Both the position numbers and the translations under genes were made by a program. The notes under the pieces were generated by a model. The model was not told where the DNA came from, made no database searches, and saw nothing but the letters and a program-made list of their open reading frames with translations. From Brachycybe producta (taxonomy: Eukaryota > Arthropoda > Diplopoda > Playtdesmida > Andrognathidae), in assembly GCA_036925085.1 (NCBI GenBank), contig JAUPFP010000004.1, positions 200,001-264,000 of the forward strand: DNA of 64,000 bases, in the 5' to 3' direction. Positions 24,672 to 35,454 of the stretch are shown here, piece by piece; positions within the stretch are counted from its first letter, which is position 1, and each line of letters begins with the position of its first letter.

Positions 24672-24857
24672 ACAGGCAAAAGTTAGCTCCGCCCTTTTAT
24701 GACGACCGGCAACTTCTAATTGGTTGGTTATGTAGTCTGACGTCACATGCTCCGCCCTTTTTAACGTCAGACTGCATAACCAACCAATTAGAAGTTGCGG
24801 ATCGTCATAAAAAAAGGCGGAGCCAACTTCTGTATGTTCCGATTTCTAATTGCCTGT
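24672..24857. mobile_element. Mutator-like foldback MITE, copy 4, with perfect 9-bp target duplication
   Basis: ACAGGCAAAAGTTAGCTCCG to TTCTAATTGCCTGT, flanked by identical ATCAGTTTG at 24663-24671 and 24858-24866. The arms contain GACCGGCAACTTCTAATTGG and its inverse. A TGACGTCA sits in the centre. The 9-bp duplication and long TIRs fit Mutator-like elements. Confidence 0.88.
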
Positions 24858-25307
24858 ATCAGTTTGCCAGAAAGGAAATAGTTTGTGACTGATTCCGAAA
24901 CATTCCGAAACTATGCATATGTGGCTGGGCTCAGCAGTGTGCAAACTCTCCTCACTATTGGCATCATCCAATTTTAGATAACGTTCTCCGCTCAATTCCA
25001 ATCGTCAGTTCCGATTCCGAATGTTCCGTTCCGATCCGATCATAGGCGTAAATTAGGGTGACAAGAGTTGAAGGACCAATAACAAAAAAAGACCTAGTAT
25101 TGCAATGCATTTCGGGAAGATTTGAACTGTTCGGGCATTAAAAATGCTTCAAGCTGGCCCATTATGAACAAAAGAACACATAAATTGGTGACAAATATGT
25201 GAACTTGTAAACTGTTTTGATTGCAAGTTAAACTTCTAAAACAAAAATTAGACATAATTTTTTTTTTTGGGGGGGGGGAGGGATGGCGGCAGCCTCCTAA
25301 TTTACTC

Positions 25308-25518
25308 ACAGGTTAGTTAGAAATAGGTGAAAACTTCAGTTGGCTCCGCCCTTGTTATGACGACTGGCAACCTTCTAATTGGCTGGTTATGTAGTCTGAC
25401 GTTGAAAAGGGAAGAGAGCATGTGACGTCAGACTTCATAACCAGCCAATTAGAAGGTTGCCAGTCGTCATAACAAGGGCGGAGCCAACTGAAGTTTTCAC
25501 CTATTTCTAACTGCCTGT
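25308..25518. mobile_element. Mutator-like foldback MITE, copy 5, with 9-bp target duplication
   Basis: ACAGGTTAGTTAGAAATAGG to CCTATTTCTAACTGCCTGT; the arms are long inverted repeats including GTTGGCTCCGCCCTTGTTAT and ATGACGACTGGCAACCTTCT. Flanks AATTTACTC and AATTTATTC form a 9-bp duplication with one mismatch. 211 bp, non-coding. Confidence 0.85.
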
Positions 25519-26159
25519 AATTTATTCCTACAGATCCGATGTAGTGTGCGGCAACCGTTACTAACTAAACTCAATCCATAAAAAAATTCAAAACCAAACA
25601 AACCCCGGCGGTTCCTTCTAAAATGGCATGTTTTATAAAAATGAAACCTTAACTTTGCGGTTCAAGGAGGAGGAAAAAAAAAACAATTGAATGGCAATCA
25701 ATAATGATTGCAGTATCAAACTTGGCAACTAACTTCTGTAAACCAACCAAAGAACATTATTATCACACCGTTCACACTACCTTTTGTAAATCCCCCCTAA
25801 AAAACACAACACTTTTGATAAACCCAAACCACACACACACAAAAAAGAAAATAAGTAATTTCCTGATGTCAAAACATAAGGAAATGTTGCTCTTTCTTAC
25901 AATATAGAAAAAGCTGCCATTTTTATTCTTCTGAGTTATATTATATGAATCATAATAATCAAAATAACTGACAGAAAATACATCAAGAGAAAAAAAATCT
26001 GCATATGAAAAAATATAAATGGCATTCGAATGCAAAAAAACCGGAAATAATTCCGTGGATATTCCACATTTTAGAAACAACTTTAATAAGAAAAAAATTG
26101 AAGTAATTCTCAAAAAAATTAGTCTTCAAAATTATTTTGGAACTCTGCTGCCTCTCAAA

Positions 26160-26390
26160 TTGCCTAAAATTGTGACAATCATACCTTATGATGTCACTGC
26201 TTGTGCGCTGTTATTTTATGACTATCATATTATGTTGTACGCCAGTCAATGGCAATCATAATATGACAATATATGTCATAATAATATTTTGTCATTTGTT
26301 TTTGTGACTGTTATATAGTTATGTGCTATATATGACAATTTACTATCATATGTCAGTCTTATTATCTGTCTATAATAAGTCACCTGGTTA
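26160..26390. repeat. Dispersed repeat family E, copy 1
   Basis: Shares modules with 43725-43935; dense in TCATAATATGACA-type complementary motifs. Non-coding. Confidence 0.6.
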
Positions 26391-26399
26391 TTATGCAGT

Positions 26400-27180
26400 G
26401 CAACAGTAAGAAGAAATTGAAAGTTAAAAACTAGAACAGTAGCTGGACCACTGAACAAGTATTTTCATGTTGATATCTTTCAAAATAAACTTTTTATGCA
26501 CAAAAACTTAAATATATCGTCTGCTAAATGTTTGATGCATTTACAAACAAGCATATTTTAAAAGACATCAAGATGACAATTATTATCAATTAAGAGCCTG
26601 GGAGACACTATGCCTTCCAATGCTGGAGACGAATGACAGCTTGACACATAGTGTGGCCGTGAGACGGATGTCGAGTGTTGAACGCCAAGCATCCAACATT
26701 CAGTATTGGAGGTCATTGGAAGGCATTTGGGCAGGAGTCGCTTTCCTTATTCAAAGGTGTCCAATGTTTGCCCCAATGTTAGACACATAGTCTGACCACT
26801 TCAGCAATTGAGAACGTATAAGTGTCCAACTGGCAAATGCTGGAGGCAAATGTTGGATCCAACACTGGGCACATATCATCCTATTTCTCAGCTGAGAAAA
26901 TGACATTCACACTAACATGTGTCTTATTTGGGAACACTTCTTTAGAAACAACCTGGGTGCCAGCCCGGCTACTTTATGGCTGTGGGGTTGCCCAGTTGAT
27001 GGATACTGGTTTGGTAGGTGTGCACATGGGCATTGGTGGTCTAAAGCCTAATGGCAGGGGGGCCAAAGTCATATTTCACACATAGTGTGTACGTCCCAGG
27101 CTTAATTGAGCTACTCTTCTAGTTTCTACAACACTTTTAATTTTGCTTCTGATTCGAAGAGGCATTTTTTACACTTTTAA
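26400..27180. repeat. Palindromic family D copy split by the TTAA element
   Basis: Left half 26400-26593 (AACAGTAAGAAGAAATTGAA, AAACTAGAACAGTAGCTGG, GTTGATATCTTTCAAAATAA), right half 27102-27180 (TTGAGCTACTCTTCTAGTTT, CTACAACACTTTTAATTTTG). Confidence 0.72.
26594..27101. mobile_element. TTAA-flanked TIR element nested in a family D copy
   Basis: Flanked by TTAA on both sides (26590-26593, 27102-27105). Inverted ends GCCTGGGAGACACTATG and CATAGTGTGTACGTCCCAGGC. Removing it restores a normal D sequence (ATTATCAA-TTAA-TTGAGCTACTCTTCTAG). TTAA targeting is typical of piggyBac and Kolobok superfamilies. 508 bp, GC-richer than its surroundings, no transposase seen. Confidence 0.78.
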
Positions 27181-28179
27181 AACCAGCATAAAGATGTCAA
27201 CATTAAAATGTTTTTACGCCATTTATTTACCCTTCTAGTTTATAAAATAGAATTCCATTCTTAAAAACTTGTTTTCAAAATGCAACGTAATCAGAGTTAT
27301 TGTTTTTTTTTAGTAGCTCTGTAAGTAGGCTTAAAAACAAAACAATAAGAATTGTAGTCATCTCAAATTCAAACAGATGACTTATTTTGCAATCTTTAGT
27401 AAAAACAAGAAGACGGAGAAGGAAAAAAACAGCATTACAATATAAGTCTGTCACCATGGTTACAACCATTATCAAACACAAAAAGCCCCTTAACACCCTA
27501 GAAAAGTAGGCCCTATATACATACATATATATATATAAAATAGAAATTCATCTTCCAAAAAAAGTTCCTACTTCATTATTTAGGCCTCTGGAACTAATTA
27601 GCATAAAACAAGACCCAAAAAATGTGGGCCAAAACCAGGTTCGAAAATTACTCGGGGAGAAAACACAAAAGAGTAAAAGTAGGACCTATTTTATGATATA
27701 ATTATCATTTTGTATACACCCCTGTACGAATTGCACACCATTGTAATAAAAATAATAAAGCAGAAAGTGCAATTTTATTTCTCTCTCTCTCTCTCTCTCT
27801 CAACCTTGTTATAACTATATTTAAGTATTAAAGAGATTGTGACGTCACAAAAAATGGTTAATCCGAAATTTTAAATGGGTCGTGTGCATATTTTAATGTG
27901 TTTTCATTTGTATAACAAATACCTGAAGCGCCGCCCAATCTTTTTTTTATTGACGTCATAATCACCGAAGTAAAAGAATTTTTCATCTCTTTCTAAAAAC
28001 CCTTGTTAACCAAAAAAAAAATTAACTAACTCAGAATTATATATTCAAGAAGAAAAAGAGCTTTTACAAGCGTAAATTAAATAATAACCTTGATAAAATA
28101 TGCATAAAAAACATCAAGTATGATGAGGCTTTAAGAACTAAGGCTAAGGTCACACATGCTGAAAAAAATCTAACAGAAA

Positions 28180-29000
28180 AAAAGACTTCATTCAATTTTT
28201 AAAAAATGTCCTTTTAAGTATTTTCTGTTTTAATGTGTGCAAACTCGTGAACGCGACAGAAGGCAGAAATAAAGCTATGAAACTTTATTCGGATTTAATT
28301 CTACTTTCTGCTTGATATTACACATCCAAGCGTACGAGATGGTTCACACATACAGAAAAGATATCCCCTCCAAAAAGAAATTTGACTAAATTTAATAATT
28401 CTAGTCTATTTACTTAACTAAAAAATATGCAGAAAAATGGGCAAAATTGTTTCTGCCTGCCACACGGAATTCCATCTTATCAGCCAATAGGAAGGCATCC
28501 TTCAGACACATCATTCTCTATGGCTCCTCCTCCTGTTCTTCGCCCGTTTTCTATAAACTCAAAAATGCCTTTTTTAAAGCACTTTCTGCTGTAATGTGCG
28601 AACCCCCTTGAACGCAATAGAAGGCAGAAAATGGAGTTAAAATACTTTAGTTCTGATTTATTTCTATTTTCTGCTTGTTTTACACAGGTGTGATTCACAC
28701 GTGTAGATTTATTTCACAAAAAAAAAGAATTTGTCTAATTTGAATAATTCTAGTCTTATTTATATTTGGCTGAAAGTATGCAGAAAAATTGGCGAAATTG
28801 TTTCTTCCTGCAACAATGAAATTTTCCAATATTTTCAGCCAATAAGACGGTGTCATACAGATGCACCATTCTTTACGGCTCCTTTTGTTTTTTCTCCCTA
28901 AAATATCTATAATGTTTTCTATTTTAATGTGTGAAACCCTCTGAACGCAACGGAATACAGAAAAATGGAGTTGAAAACCTTAGGGTCGATTCACACTATA
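28180..29000. repeat. Three diverged tandem units of about 340-360 bp
   Basis: Phased landmarks recur near 28215, 28575 and 28910: TTTCTGTTTTAATGTGTG / TTTCTGCTGTAATGTGCG / TTTCTATTTTAATGTGTG, each followed by GAACGCGACAGAAGGCAGAA-like sequence. The second and third are preceded by matching AGCCAATA and CACATCATTCTCTATGGCTC modules. Non-coding. Confidence 0.75.
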
Positions 29001-29808
29001 CTGTCAAGATGGAGTCCAGTCAACCGTAGTCAAATATCGTACTATTGATTTTCAATTGAAATCCAATGTATTTAAAAAAAATCAACGTTCACACTGGCGC
29101 CTACAATCGGACCATGGTTTTCCATAAAAAAAAATTAGAACGGACCATGACCGAACCATGTTATGATCTGATAGCGTGTCGAGACAGTTTTTCTGATTTT
29201 TTTTTTTTTACTTTTGCTTTTCTGCTAATTTTTCTGCATCCGTGACCTAAGTCTAACTTTCTTAAAGGCAATCACAACTTAAGAAAAGAATTAATTAATT
29301 AGTGGGTTTCTCCGTAGTAAATAAAAAAAATTAAAAAAAAATCAAGTCAAGAATCAACTAAATAATTTTAATGAAGTTTGGAAGAGAAAAAAAAAATCTT
29401 CAGACAATTTATATTTAAAAAAAAATTAAGATCTTGTCAAAAGTCTTTTTTCTGAGATGAAAACAACCAAGAAATGAAAAATGATCGATAAAATCTAATG
29501 AAATCATCATCATCATCATCAAAAATTCTTTCTTTTTTTTTTAAACAACAAAAAAGTAAAAAGAGTTCAAGAGCATCATTAAGTAAATACTCAAATTCAT
29601 GTGTATTTTTCTAAACTAATTTTCCAAACAAAAAACGGAAATCAACTAAAAACTGTATGTGACAATTGCACAAATATAATTAAGCATTAGACACCCCCTT
29701 AATAGTAACACCGAGTACACTTTTCTTTACCTTAAAATTAACCCAACATTGTCTCTCTCTCTCTCTCTCCCTAAATACAGAATCATTATTATTATTATAT
29801 ATATAATA

Positions 29809-30160
29809 TCCCAGGTGTGTGTATGTATGTGTGTGTGTGTGTGTGTGTGTGTGGAGTAACAAAAACCATTGAAGCACGTCGGAATTTATATAAATTTGAA
29901 TAAATGAACCGTTTTTTTTTCTCTCAAGGTCAACTATATGTTGAACTCTTCCTTTGGAAAGTGTAGAAGGGGGAGAGAGAGAGAAAGTGGGAGAGGGTGA
30001 GGGGAAAAGGTTGGAAAGTGTAGAAGGGGAGAGAGAGATAAAAGTGGGAGGGGGTGACTGAAATTGAAATGAAAGGAGGAAAAAAAGGAAAAAACGACGC
30101 GCATGCGCACAATTGCCTGTGAATTTTGCTCCCGTCATTTATGACGGGTTACCCCACTAG
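29809..30160 (+). mobile_element. Non-autonomous Helitron-like element, copy 4 (internally deleted)
   Basis: Begins A|TCCCAGGTGTGTGTATG, ends hairpin CCCGTCATTTATGACGGG, TTACCCCACTAG|T. 352 bp. The purine-rich block is partly duplicated, and the GCGCATGCGCAC site joins directly to AATTGCCTGTGAA, so the foldback insert and its left flank are deleted. Confidence 0.85.
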
Positions 30161-30779
30161 TTGTTTTAAAAAAAAGGTATTAATTGAGAATAACCCTGTC
30201 TCAGGTGTTCATTAATCCAGAGTTCACACACACAAACACAGTTAAGTTGAAAACAAAAAATTAATCCAGTTTCAAAAATCCGATTTCAAATCCTACTTAG
30301 GGTTTTTTTTTTTCAATTCATATTACAAACCGGATATAATATCTAAAAATCATTATTATCATTTGCAAATTTGCAATTAAAAGTTTTATGAATACGATTA
30401 TATTCATTAATATTTATACAAAATAAAAAATGATGAAACTCTTCTCTCCATGGTAGAAAAAAAGGATTTTCATCATTTGACAAAGATTATTATCGAAAAG
30501 CCACTACAACACACACTGGAAAAAAAAGAAGCTGAATTTGCTTAATTTAACTATAATTCTACGCATATATATAAAATTATACGGTAAAATCGACACTAAA
30601 AAGCGGGAGTAAATGGGGATAAATTAAATTAACTTATCCCATGTGACCAAGTGTCTAGGTAAATTCCACTTTTATTTCGTTGAAATTATTCAACATTTAA
30701 AACCAAATTCAACACAGAATCATGACATTGAAGTTTCAACTTGAACTCTCACAACAAAGTTCCAACATAGAAAAAACAA

Positions 30780-31300
30780 TTCAGAAAAATTATCAATAGG
30801 GTTTTTACTTGTTGAAACTCTTGTTCTGTTCGTTTTCACTACAACAAATTAACTGCAGTTACCTATAACCAAAGTTATAGGTAACTGCAGCCAACATTGA
30901 AGTCTACTTTTGTGCGTTTCCATTTTGAAGACCGCTGGTTAAATGATTTTGTGTCACTTCCTGTTAAACAAATTATGCATTTTTGTGAAATTTCCACTCA
31001 TTCAGTCAAAAACTGAGCGAGCGTTCTCACTATCGGCCATGATGTTTGTAAGCTAAATTTGGTTTGAACACAGGAAGTGACATATTTAACCATTCAATAA
31101 TGTGGTTAACCACATTGTGTCATCAATGCAATCGAGTTCACTCCACATATTTAACCATGGTTAATGTAACTACATTTGTTTCCACTAGAAAATTAACTGT
31201 GGTTAACTTTTTAACTGCAGTAGGCCTAAATCTTTGTAGCGGAAACGAGGTAGTAGAGAACAGGATTTTTTTGCTTGTTGAAACTTTAAGGAGAAGTTCT
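30780..31300. repeat. Self-complementary region with a perfect 17-bp hairpin
   Basis: At 30853-30890 CTGCAGTTACCTATAAC, loop CAAA, then the exact reverse complement. Further out, TGTCACTTCCTGTT (30951-30966) mirrors AACACAGGAAGTGACA (about 31068-31083), and TTAACTGTGGTTAA and GGTTAACCAC motifs recur. Probably a degraded foldback element. The long ORF over 31064-31453 is a by-product. Confidence 0.6.
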
Positions 31301-31457
31301 AGTGCTAAGAATATTTCGGGCCTAAGTTTAGTAAACATCTCCTTATTATCGAGGTTTGAATCCTCAGTTGGATCATTAGACCAGACTACATTTTCAACCG
31401 ACTTTCGAAATCTGTTCTGCGTTTCAGATGAGCAACACTTTGGTAACATTTAATGTT

Positions 31458-31735
31458 TGTTAGAAACTAGAACGGTAGCTGAATCACTTAATATTTTTAT
31501 GTTGATATCTTTCAAAGTAAACTTTATTAGAGACAACAATTAAAAAAAAATATCGTCAGTTTAAAGTTGAGTCATTTTCAAACTGCCATAAAAAGCTGAT
31601 TTTAAAAGGTATCAACATAAAGATAATTTAAAGTTTGACACTGATGGAGCGAGCTACCCTTCTAGTTTTTAAATCACTTTCATGACTCTCTTAACTTTGC
31701 TTCTTAAGAGAGATCTCCATAGAAAAATATTTGTG
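31458..31735. repeat. Palindromic family D, complete copy
   Basis: GTTAGAAACTAGAACGGTAG, GTTGATATCTTTCAAAGTAA, central GTTGAGTCATTTTCAAACTG, then AAAAGGTATCAACATAAAG, GAGCTACCCTTCTAGTTTTT and TTAACTTTGCTTCTTAAGAG. Best copy for defining the family. Confidence 0.75.
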
Positions 31736-32025
31736 TAAATGCAAGGTAGATGGCATCTGCAACCTCCATAGGTGGCAAACTCCACTCGTCGCCAATTAGT
31801 TGAAATCGAATGCAGCCTTTAAGCTCTAAAAGCCACGTCCAAAATAACCTTAATTATCAGCATGTGACACTTACCCAGAATATAATATAAATGAAGAGAG
31901 CACGTGTAGAAATAAGCAATGACGCAATTAAAAGTTGGCCACGTGAAAAAAGGAAGGTGAGTTAGGAGTGTCATGGGAGGAGAGCTAGTGGCGCCATCTA
32001 ATGCTACAGGTACAAAATAAATGAT
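31725..32025 (-). repeat. Repeat family F copy (GGCGCCATCTA ends), inverted
   Basis: Reverse-complement counterpart of 16384-16712: shares GCAAGGTAGATGGC, AACCTCCATAGGTGGCAAAC, GTCGCCAATTAGTTGAA, CAATGACGCAATTAAAAGTT, CACGTGAAAAAAGG and GTGGCGCCATCTAATGCTAC. Inverted TAGATGGC/GCGCCATCTA ends suggest a MITE of about 300 bp. Confidence 0.7.
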
Positions 32026-32123
32026 TTACTTACATTCATTTTTAAATACAGAATAATCCTGAGTTTGAGAGAGTATTTACACTTTAAAACCACTTTAACA
32101 CAACTTAAAATTATATATATTAA

Positions 32124-32666
32124 GCCAGGTCTGTGTGTGCGTGGGTGTGTCTGTGTGTGTGTGGAGATAACACTGTACAAAAACCTTGAAGCACGTCGGA
32201 ATTTATATAAATTTGAATAAATGAACTGCTTTTTTTTTTCTCAAGGTCAACTATATGTTGAACTATCCCCACCCAAGAACCCCATGATATTAAATTGGAG
32301 AGGGGAAAAGGTTGTAAAGTGTAGAAGGGGGAGAAACAAAGAGGGGGAAGTGGGAGGGGGTGACTGAAATTGAAATGAAAGGAGTAAAAAAAAAAAACGA
32401 CGCGCATGCGCACACCAGAGACCACCTCTTTCAAATATAAAAAGGGGAGGGGATAATAGTAGCAAAATTAAACTAGAATTTAACAGAGGCAATTGTGCCC
32501 AGCATTAGAATTTCTTTTGCTCAGCCCTTTTATGAACGTCATCAATTTCTAATTGGTTTGTTACTTGGTCTGACGCCATTAAAGGGCGGAGGAAAAGAAA
32601 TTCTAATGCTGGGCACAATTGCCTGTAAATTTTGCTCCCATCATTTATGACGGGTTATCCCACTAG
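32124..32666 (+). mobile_element. Non-autonomous Helitron-like element, copy 5
   Basis: Starts AGCCAGGTCTGTGTGTG after a TA run; ends with the hairpin (here CCCATCATTTATGACGGG), TTATCCCACTAG, then host T. About 543 bp. Interior order matches the other long copies: ACAAAAACCTTGAAGCACG, TATATAAATTTGAATAAATG, purine-rich GGGAGG block, GACGCGCATGCGCACACC, then the ACAGGC-like foldback insert (GAGGCAATTGTGCCCAGC to GCTGGGCACAATTGCCTGT). Confidence 0.8.
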
Positions 32667-33695
32667 TTTCTAAATAACATTTTATAAATCGTTTTGTATA
32701 AAATGCGCGATTTTTAACAAAATAACAATTCTTGAAACTTGCAATATAACAGTTTGAAAACTGATTTTTTTTTAAGAGCAAAAGAAGTGTTATTAAGTTA
32801 TTATCATAAAAGAAATGTCACTTTTAATATTTTTTAAAAAAATAATAAGTATTCTGATATTAAATATACAATTTGAATATATACAGTACGTTATATCGTT
32901 GCTCCAACCTTTATCTTTCCTTTTATAATAAAAGGAGTGCCTTGGCAGTACTTAATTGACTTAAGAAATGAAATACAAAATTCATTTACATTTAAAAAAA
33001 ATAAGAATAGAAAGAAAAAAAAACCCACCTAAAGTTCGTGTTCCTTTTTTTTTTGTTTCTTACATGGCATAAAATATGCTAATCATAAATGTAAGAGAAA
33101 CGAGAAGTCGATCGGAATAAACACTATTATACAAGAAAAATCATTTAAGATTTCAACGCACGTACAACACACACCACCTTAAGTTTCAATTCTAGTTTGT
33201 TTTTTTTTGTTCAAAAGAAACTCCTCTAAAACACCTTCATATTTACGTGAGAGAAAGAAAGAAAATCTTCATCATTTTGTGCAAGAAAATTATTATTTTC
33301 TAAGAGCATTGCATTATTTAATGTATGATGATGTATTAATTTAATATCGCTGTTGCTATTGCTGCACAAGCATGTCTCTTTATTATATAATAGGAGACAT
33401 TATATGTTTCTATTGAAACTTTTCAAAATTTCCAATATAGGCCTACTGCTAACACACCTTTTTTCCCCTTCATCTTCATCACAATTTCTCATACTTTTTA
33501 TATACATTGTCTCTAAAAGTTACGACGATAATCTATTATTTAAAATTAAGAAGCTCATGTTGCAAACAAAAAATATAAAACAAAAGAAGAAGCATTTGCT
33601 TTGTCTGTTTTTTTTTTTTTGGCAGTATGTCATAAAGGGGTTTGTGTGTTTATATGTATTTGTACAATGCATATATCATAAAACCTAGTAGACAA

Positions 33696-34115
33696 TTTGG
33701 ATACAAAGTCACCAAGCGACAATTGTATCGAGACTATCGAGATATAGTTGCGAAACTTTGTATTTAGACAGTATCTATATGTTATCATCATGTGTCCATA
33801 CCTAATGTCTGTTGCGCAACATGTAACATGTTTTCCATTTTGAGTGAGATTCAAAAGACACGGGAAGTTTGCCTCGCAATGAAGATTAGTTTAAAACCTC
33901 GTTAGGTATGTTTGTGTTTTCATTTAATCGGAATGCGATGTTACCAAACACCTAAAGATGCGTTCCCAAAGATGGAAGTAACTTTCGAAGCCAGATAGCA
34001 GTTTAGCAGTAAGTCCCGAGACTTTGAAACATTGTCTCTAGAATGTCTAGCGACTGTGTCACGATCAGTCGCTCGACAAGGACAAATACTAGGGATGCGA
34101 CACTTTGTATCCAAA
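33696..34115. mobile_element. 420-bp TIR element
   Basis: Bounded by inverted TTTGGATACAAAGTCAC and GCGACACTTTGTATCCAAA. Interior is non-repetitive with ordinary composition and only short ORFs. Likely a non-autonomous DNA transposon; no target duplication established. Confidence 0.5.
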
Positions 34116-34599
34116 CCTAACGGTAATCGCAACTGACTCATTAGCTGTGTCCGGAAACTAAAGAAAAAGCTACATGTACAGTATTATCAGTAAAGAAAAT
34201 AGAAAAGTAGCATCCAGAAATATGTGGGCGTGGCTCCGCCTACCATTCATAAAAACACAATCATTTAATCCACGTACAATGAAAACCCATTTAACACAAA
34301 AACCGACTGAAATTGAACATGGCGATCTACAAAGGGTTTCCTTTAAACCCAATCGTTTTTTATTTGCATTTTGTTATTGTTTCTAATTATTGTAGCTATT
34401 AGCTGCTGCTTTTGCTATTTAATATAAAATTGTTATTTGCATAAACATGAACAATATGTTTCCATATTTTGCATTTTTTTTTTGGCTCAATTTTCTATTT
34501 GCATATTTCTGAATTTCTATTTGCATAACATTTTTGCCCTTTTACCAAGCTGGAAAGTTGTTTTTCCACAAGCCACCTACTTTTCTTTCTTTTAGGAAC

Positions 34600-34880
34600 A
34601 ACATTACGTTAAAATTCAAATTGTTTATAAAAATAGAATGGTAAAATATTATACTAAAAACTTTCATGGCAATATCTTAAAAAAAAAAGAAATATTTTTA
34701 TAAAAGTTGGAAAATAATCCATTTTCAGACATGTGTGTTTGTTACATTCAAAATTTGATAAAATGTTAATTTTTTAACAAAATAATCATGAAAAAAAAAA
34801 CGTTTAACAATATCCACCACCAACTATTCTAGTTTCTAAAACGTTTTGAAGTTTTCTTGTAATGTTTCTTGGAAAATGTT
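34600..34880. repeat. Palindromic family D copy, subfamily 2
   Basis: Contains AAAATTCAAATTGTTT, ATAGAATGGTAAAATA, GTTGGAAAATAATCCATTTTC, then CACCAACTATTCTAGTTTCT and AAAACGTTTTGAAGTTTTC, the subfamily also seen at 15055-15345 and 38395-38860. Confidence 0.62.
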
Positions 34881-35187
34881 TTTCTTGAAGATTCAGGACT
34901 AAGGACGGATTAAACTATTCAACCGCCGTTAAAAATACTAAAAATAACATTAAAGTGAACAACAATATCAAGAAGTTTAGACCAACTTTCTCAGATTTTA
35001 GCCTTTTTTTTTTCTAAAATAAAATTACTGTTTTGTTGAAAATTCGGTTGTTTAGTTATTTGTACACGTTTTCAATAACGTAATTTTTTTTTCACACAAA
35101 AAATAAATAAGTTCGACGACTACAGAGTAGAAAGTAGATTGGGGGCGTCTTGAATTATCACACTGAAAAGAGGAAAACCTCTTTTCC

Positions 35188-35318
35188 TTAAAGCTAAAGG
35201 TCTCGCATGCCCAAAATTGTTTTCAGCTCGTTTCCAGTTGTTGTAAAACGAAATTTATTTTTTACATTTTACGTCTCGATTTTTGTAGTTGTTTTACGCA
35301 TGTGAGACCTTAGCTTAA
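35188..35318. mobile_element. 131-bp MITE with 20-bp TIRs
   Basis: Left end TTAAAGCTAAAGGTCTCGCA and right end GCATGTGAGACCTTAGCTTAA are inverted copies with one indel. The interior is AT-rich and non-coding. Related GCTAAGGTCACACATG sequence occurs at 28140-28160. Confidence 0.65.
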
Positions 35319-35326
35319 TTGTCCTA

Positions 35327-35454
35327 AACTGGATACAGACGAACAATTCTAGCTTTTCAATTCCCTACGTGGAAACATACACATTTGTTCAATTTGCAAT
35401 ACGTTGCAATCCAAAAGGCTCAACAAGACAGAATTGATCGTCTGTACCCAGCTT
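35327..35454. mobile_element. TA-flanked TIR element (family I), copy 2
   Basis: Left AACTGGATACAGACGAACAA, right AATTGATCGTCTGTACCCAG then CTT, flanked by TA on both sides. 128 bp, no coding capacity. Sits 8 bp from another small TIR element (35188-35318). Confidence 0.68.

Noticed and set aside
24587..24892. 101-codon ORF with similar sequences at 2268, 7646 and 15342
   Set aside because: The shared protein segments are translations of the foldback MITE, not a gene family.
7566..25518. Palindromic MITEs as CRISPR-like repeats
   Set aside because: Copies are dispersed, of about 200 bp, with transposon-type target duplications, in animal DNA.
31064..31453. 129-codon ORF and its opposite-strand partner
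   Set aside because: Overlaps a self-complementary repeat and a family D boundary; no recognisable domain or conserved motif.
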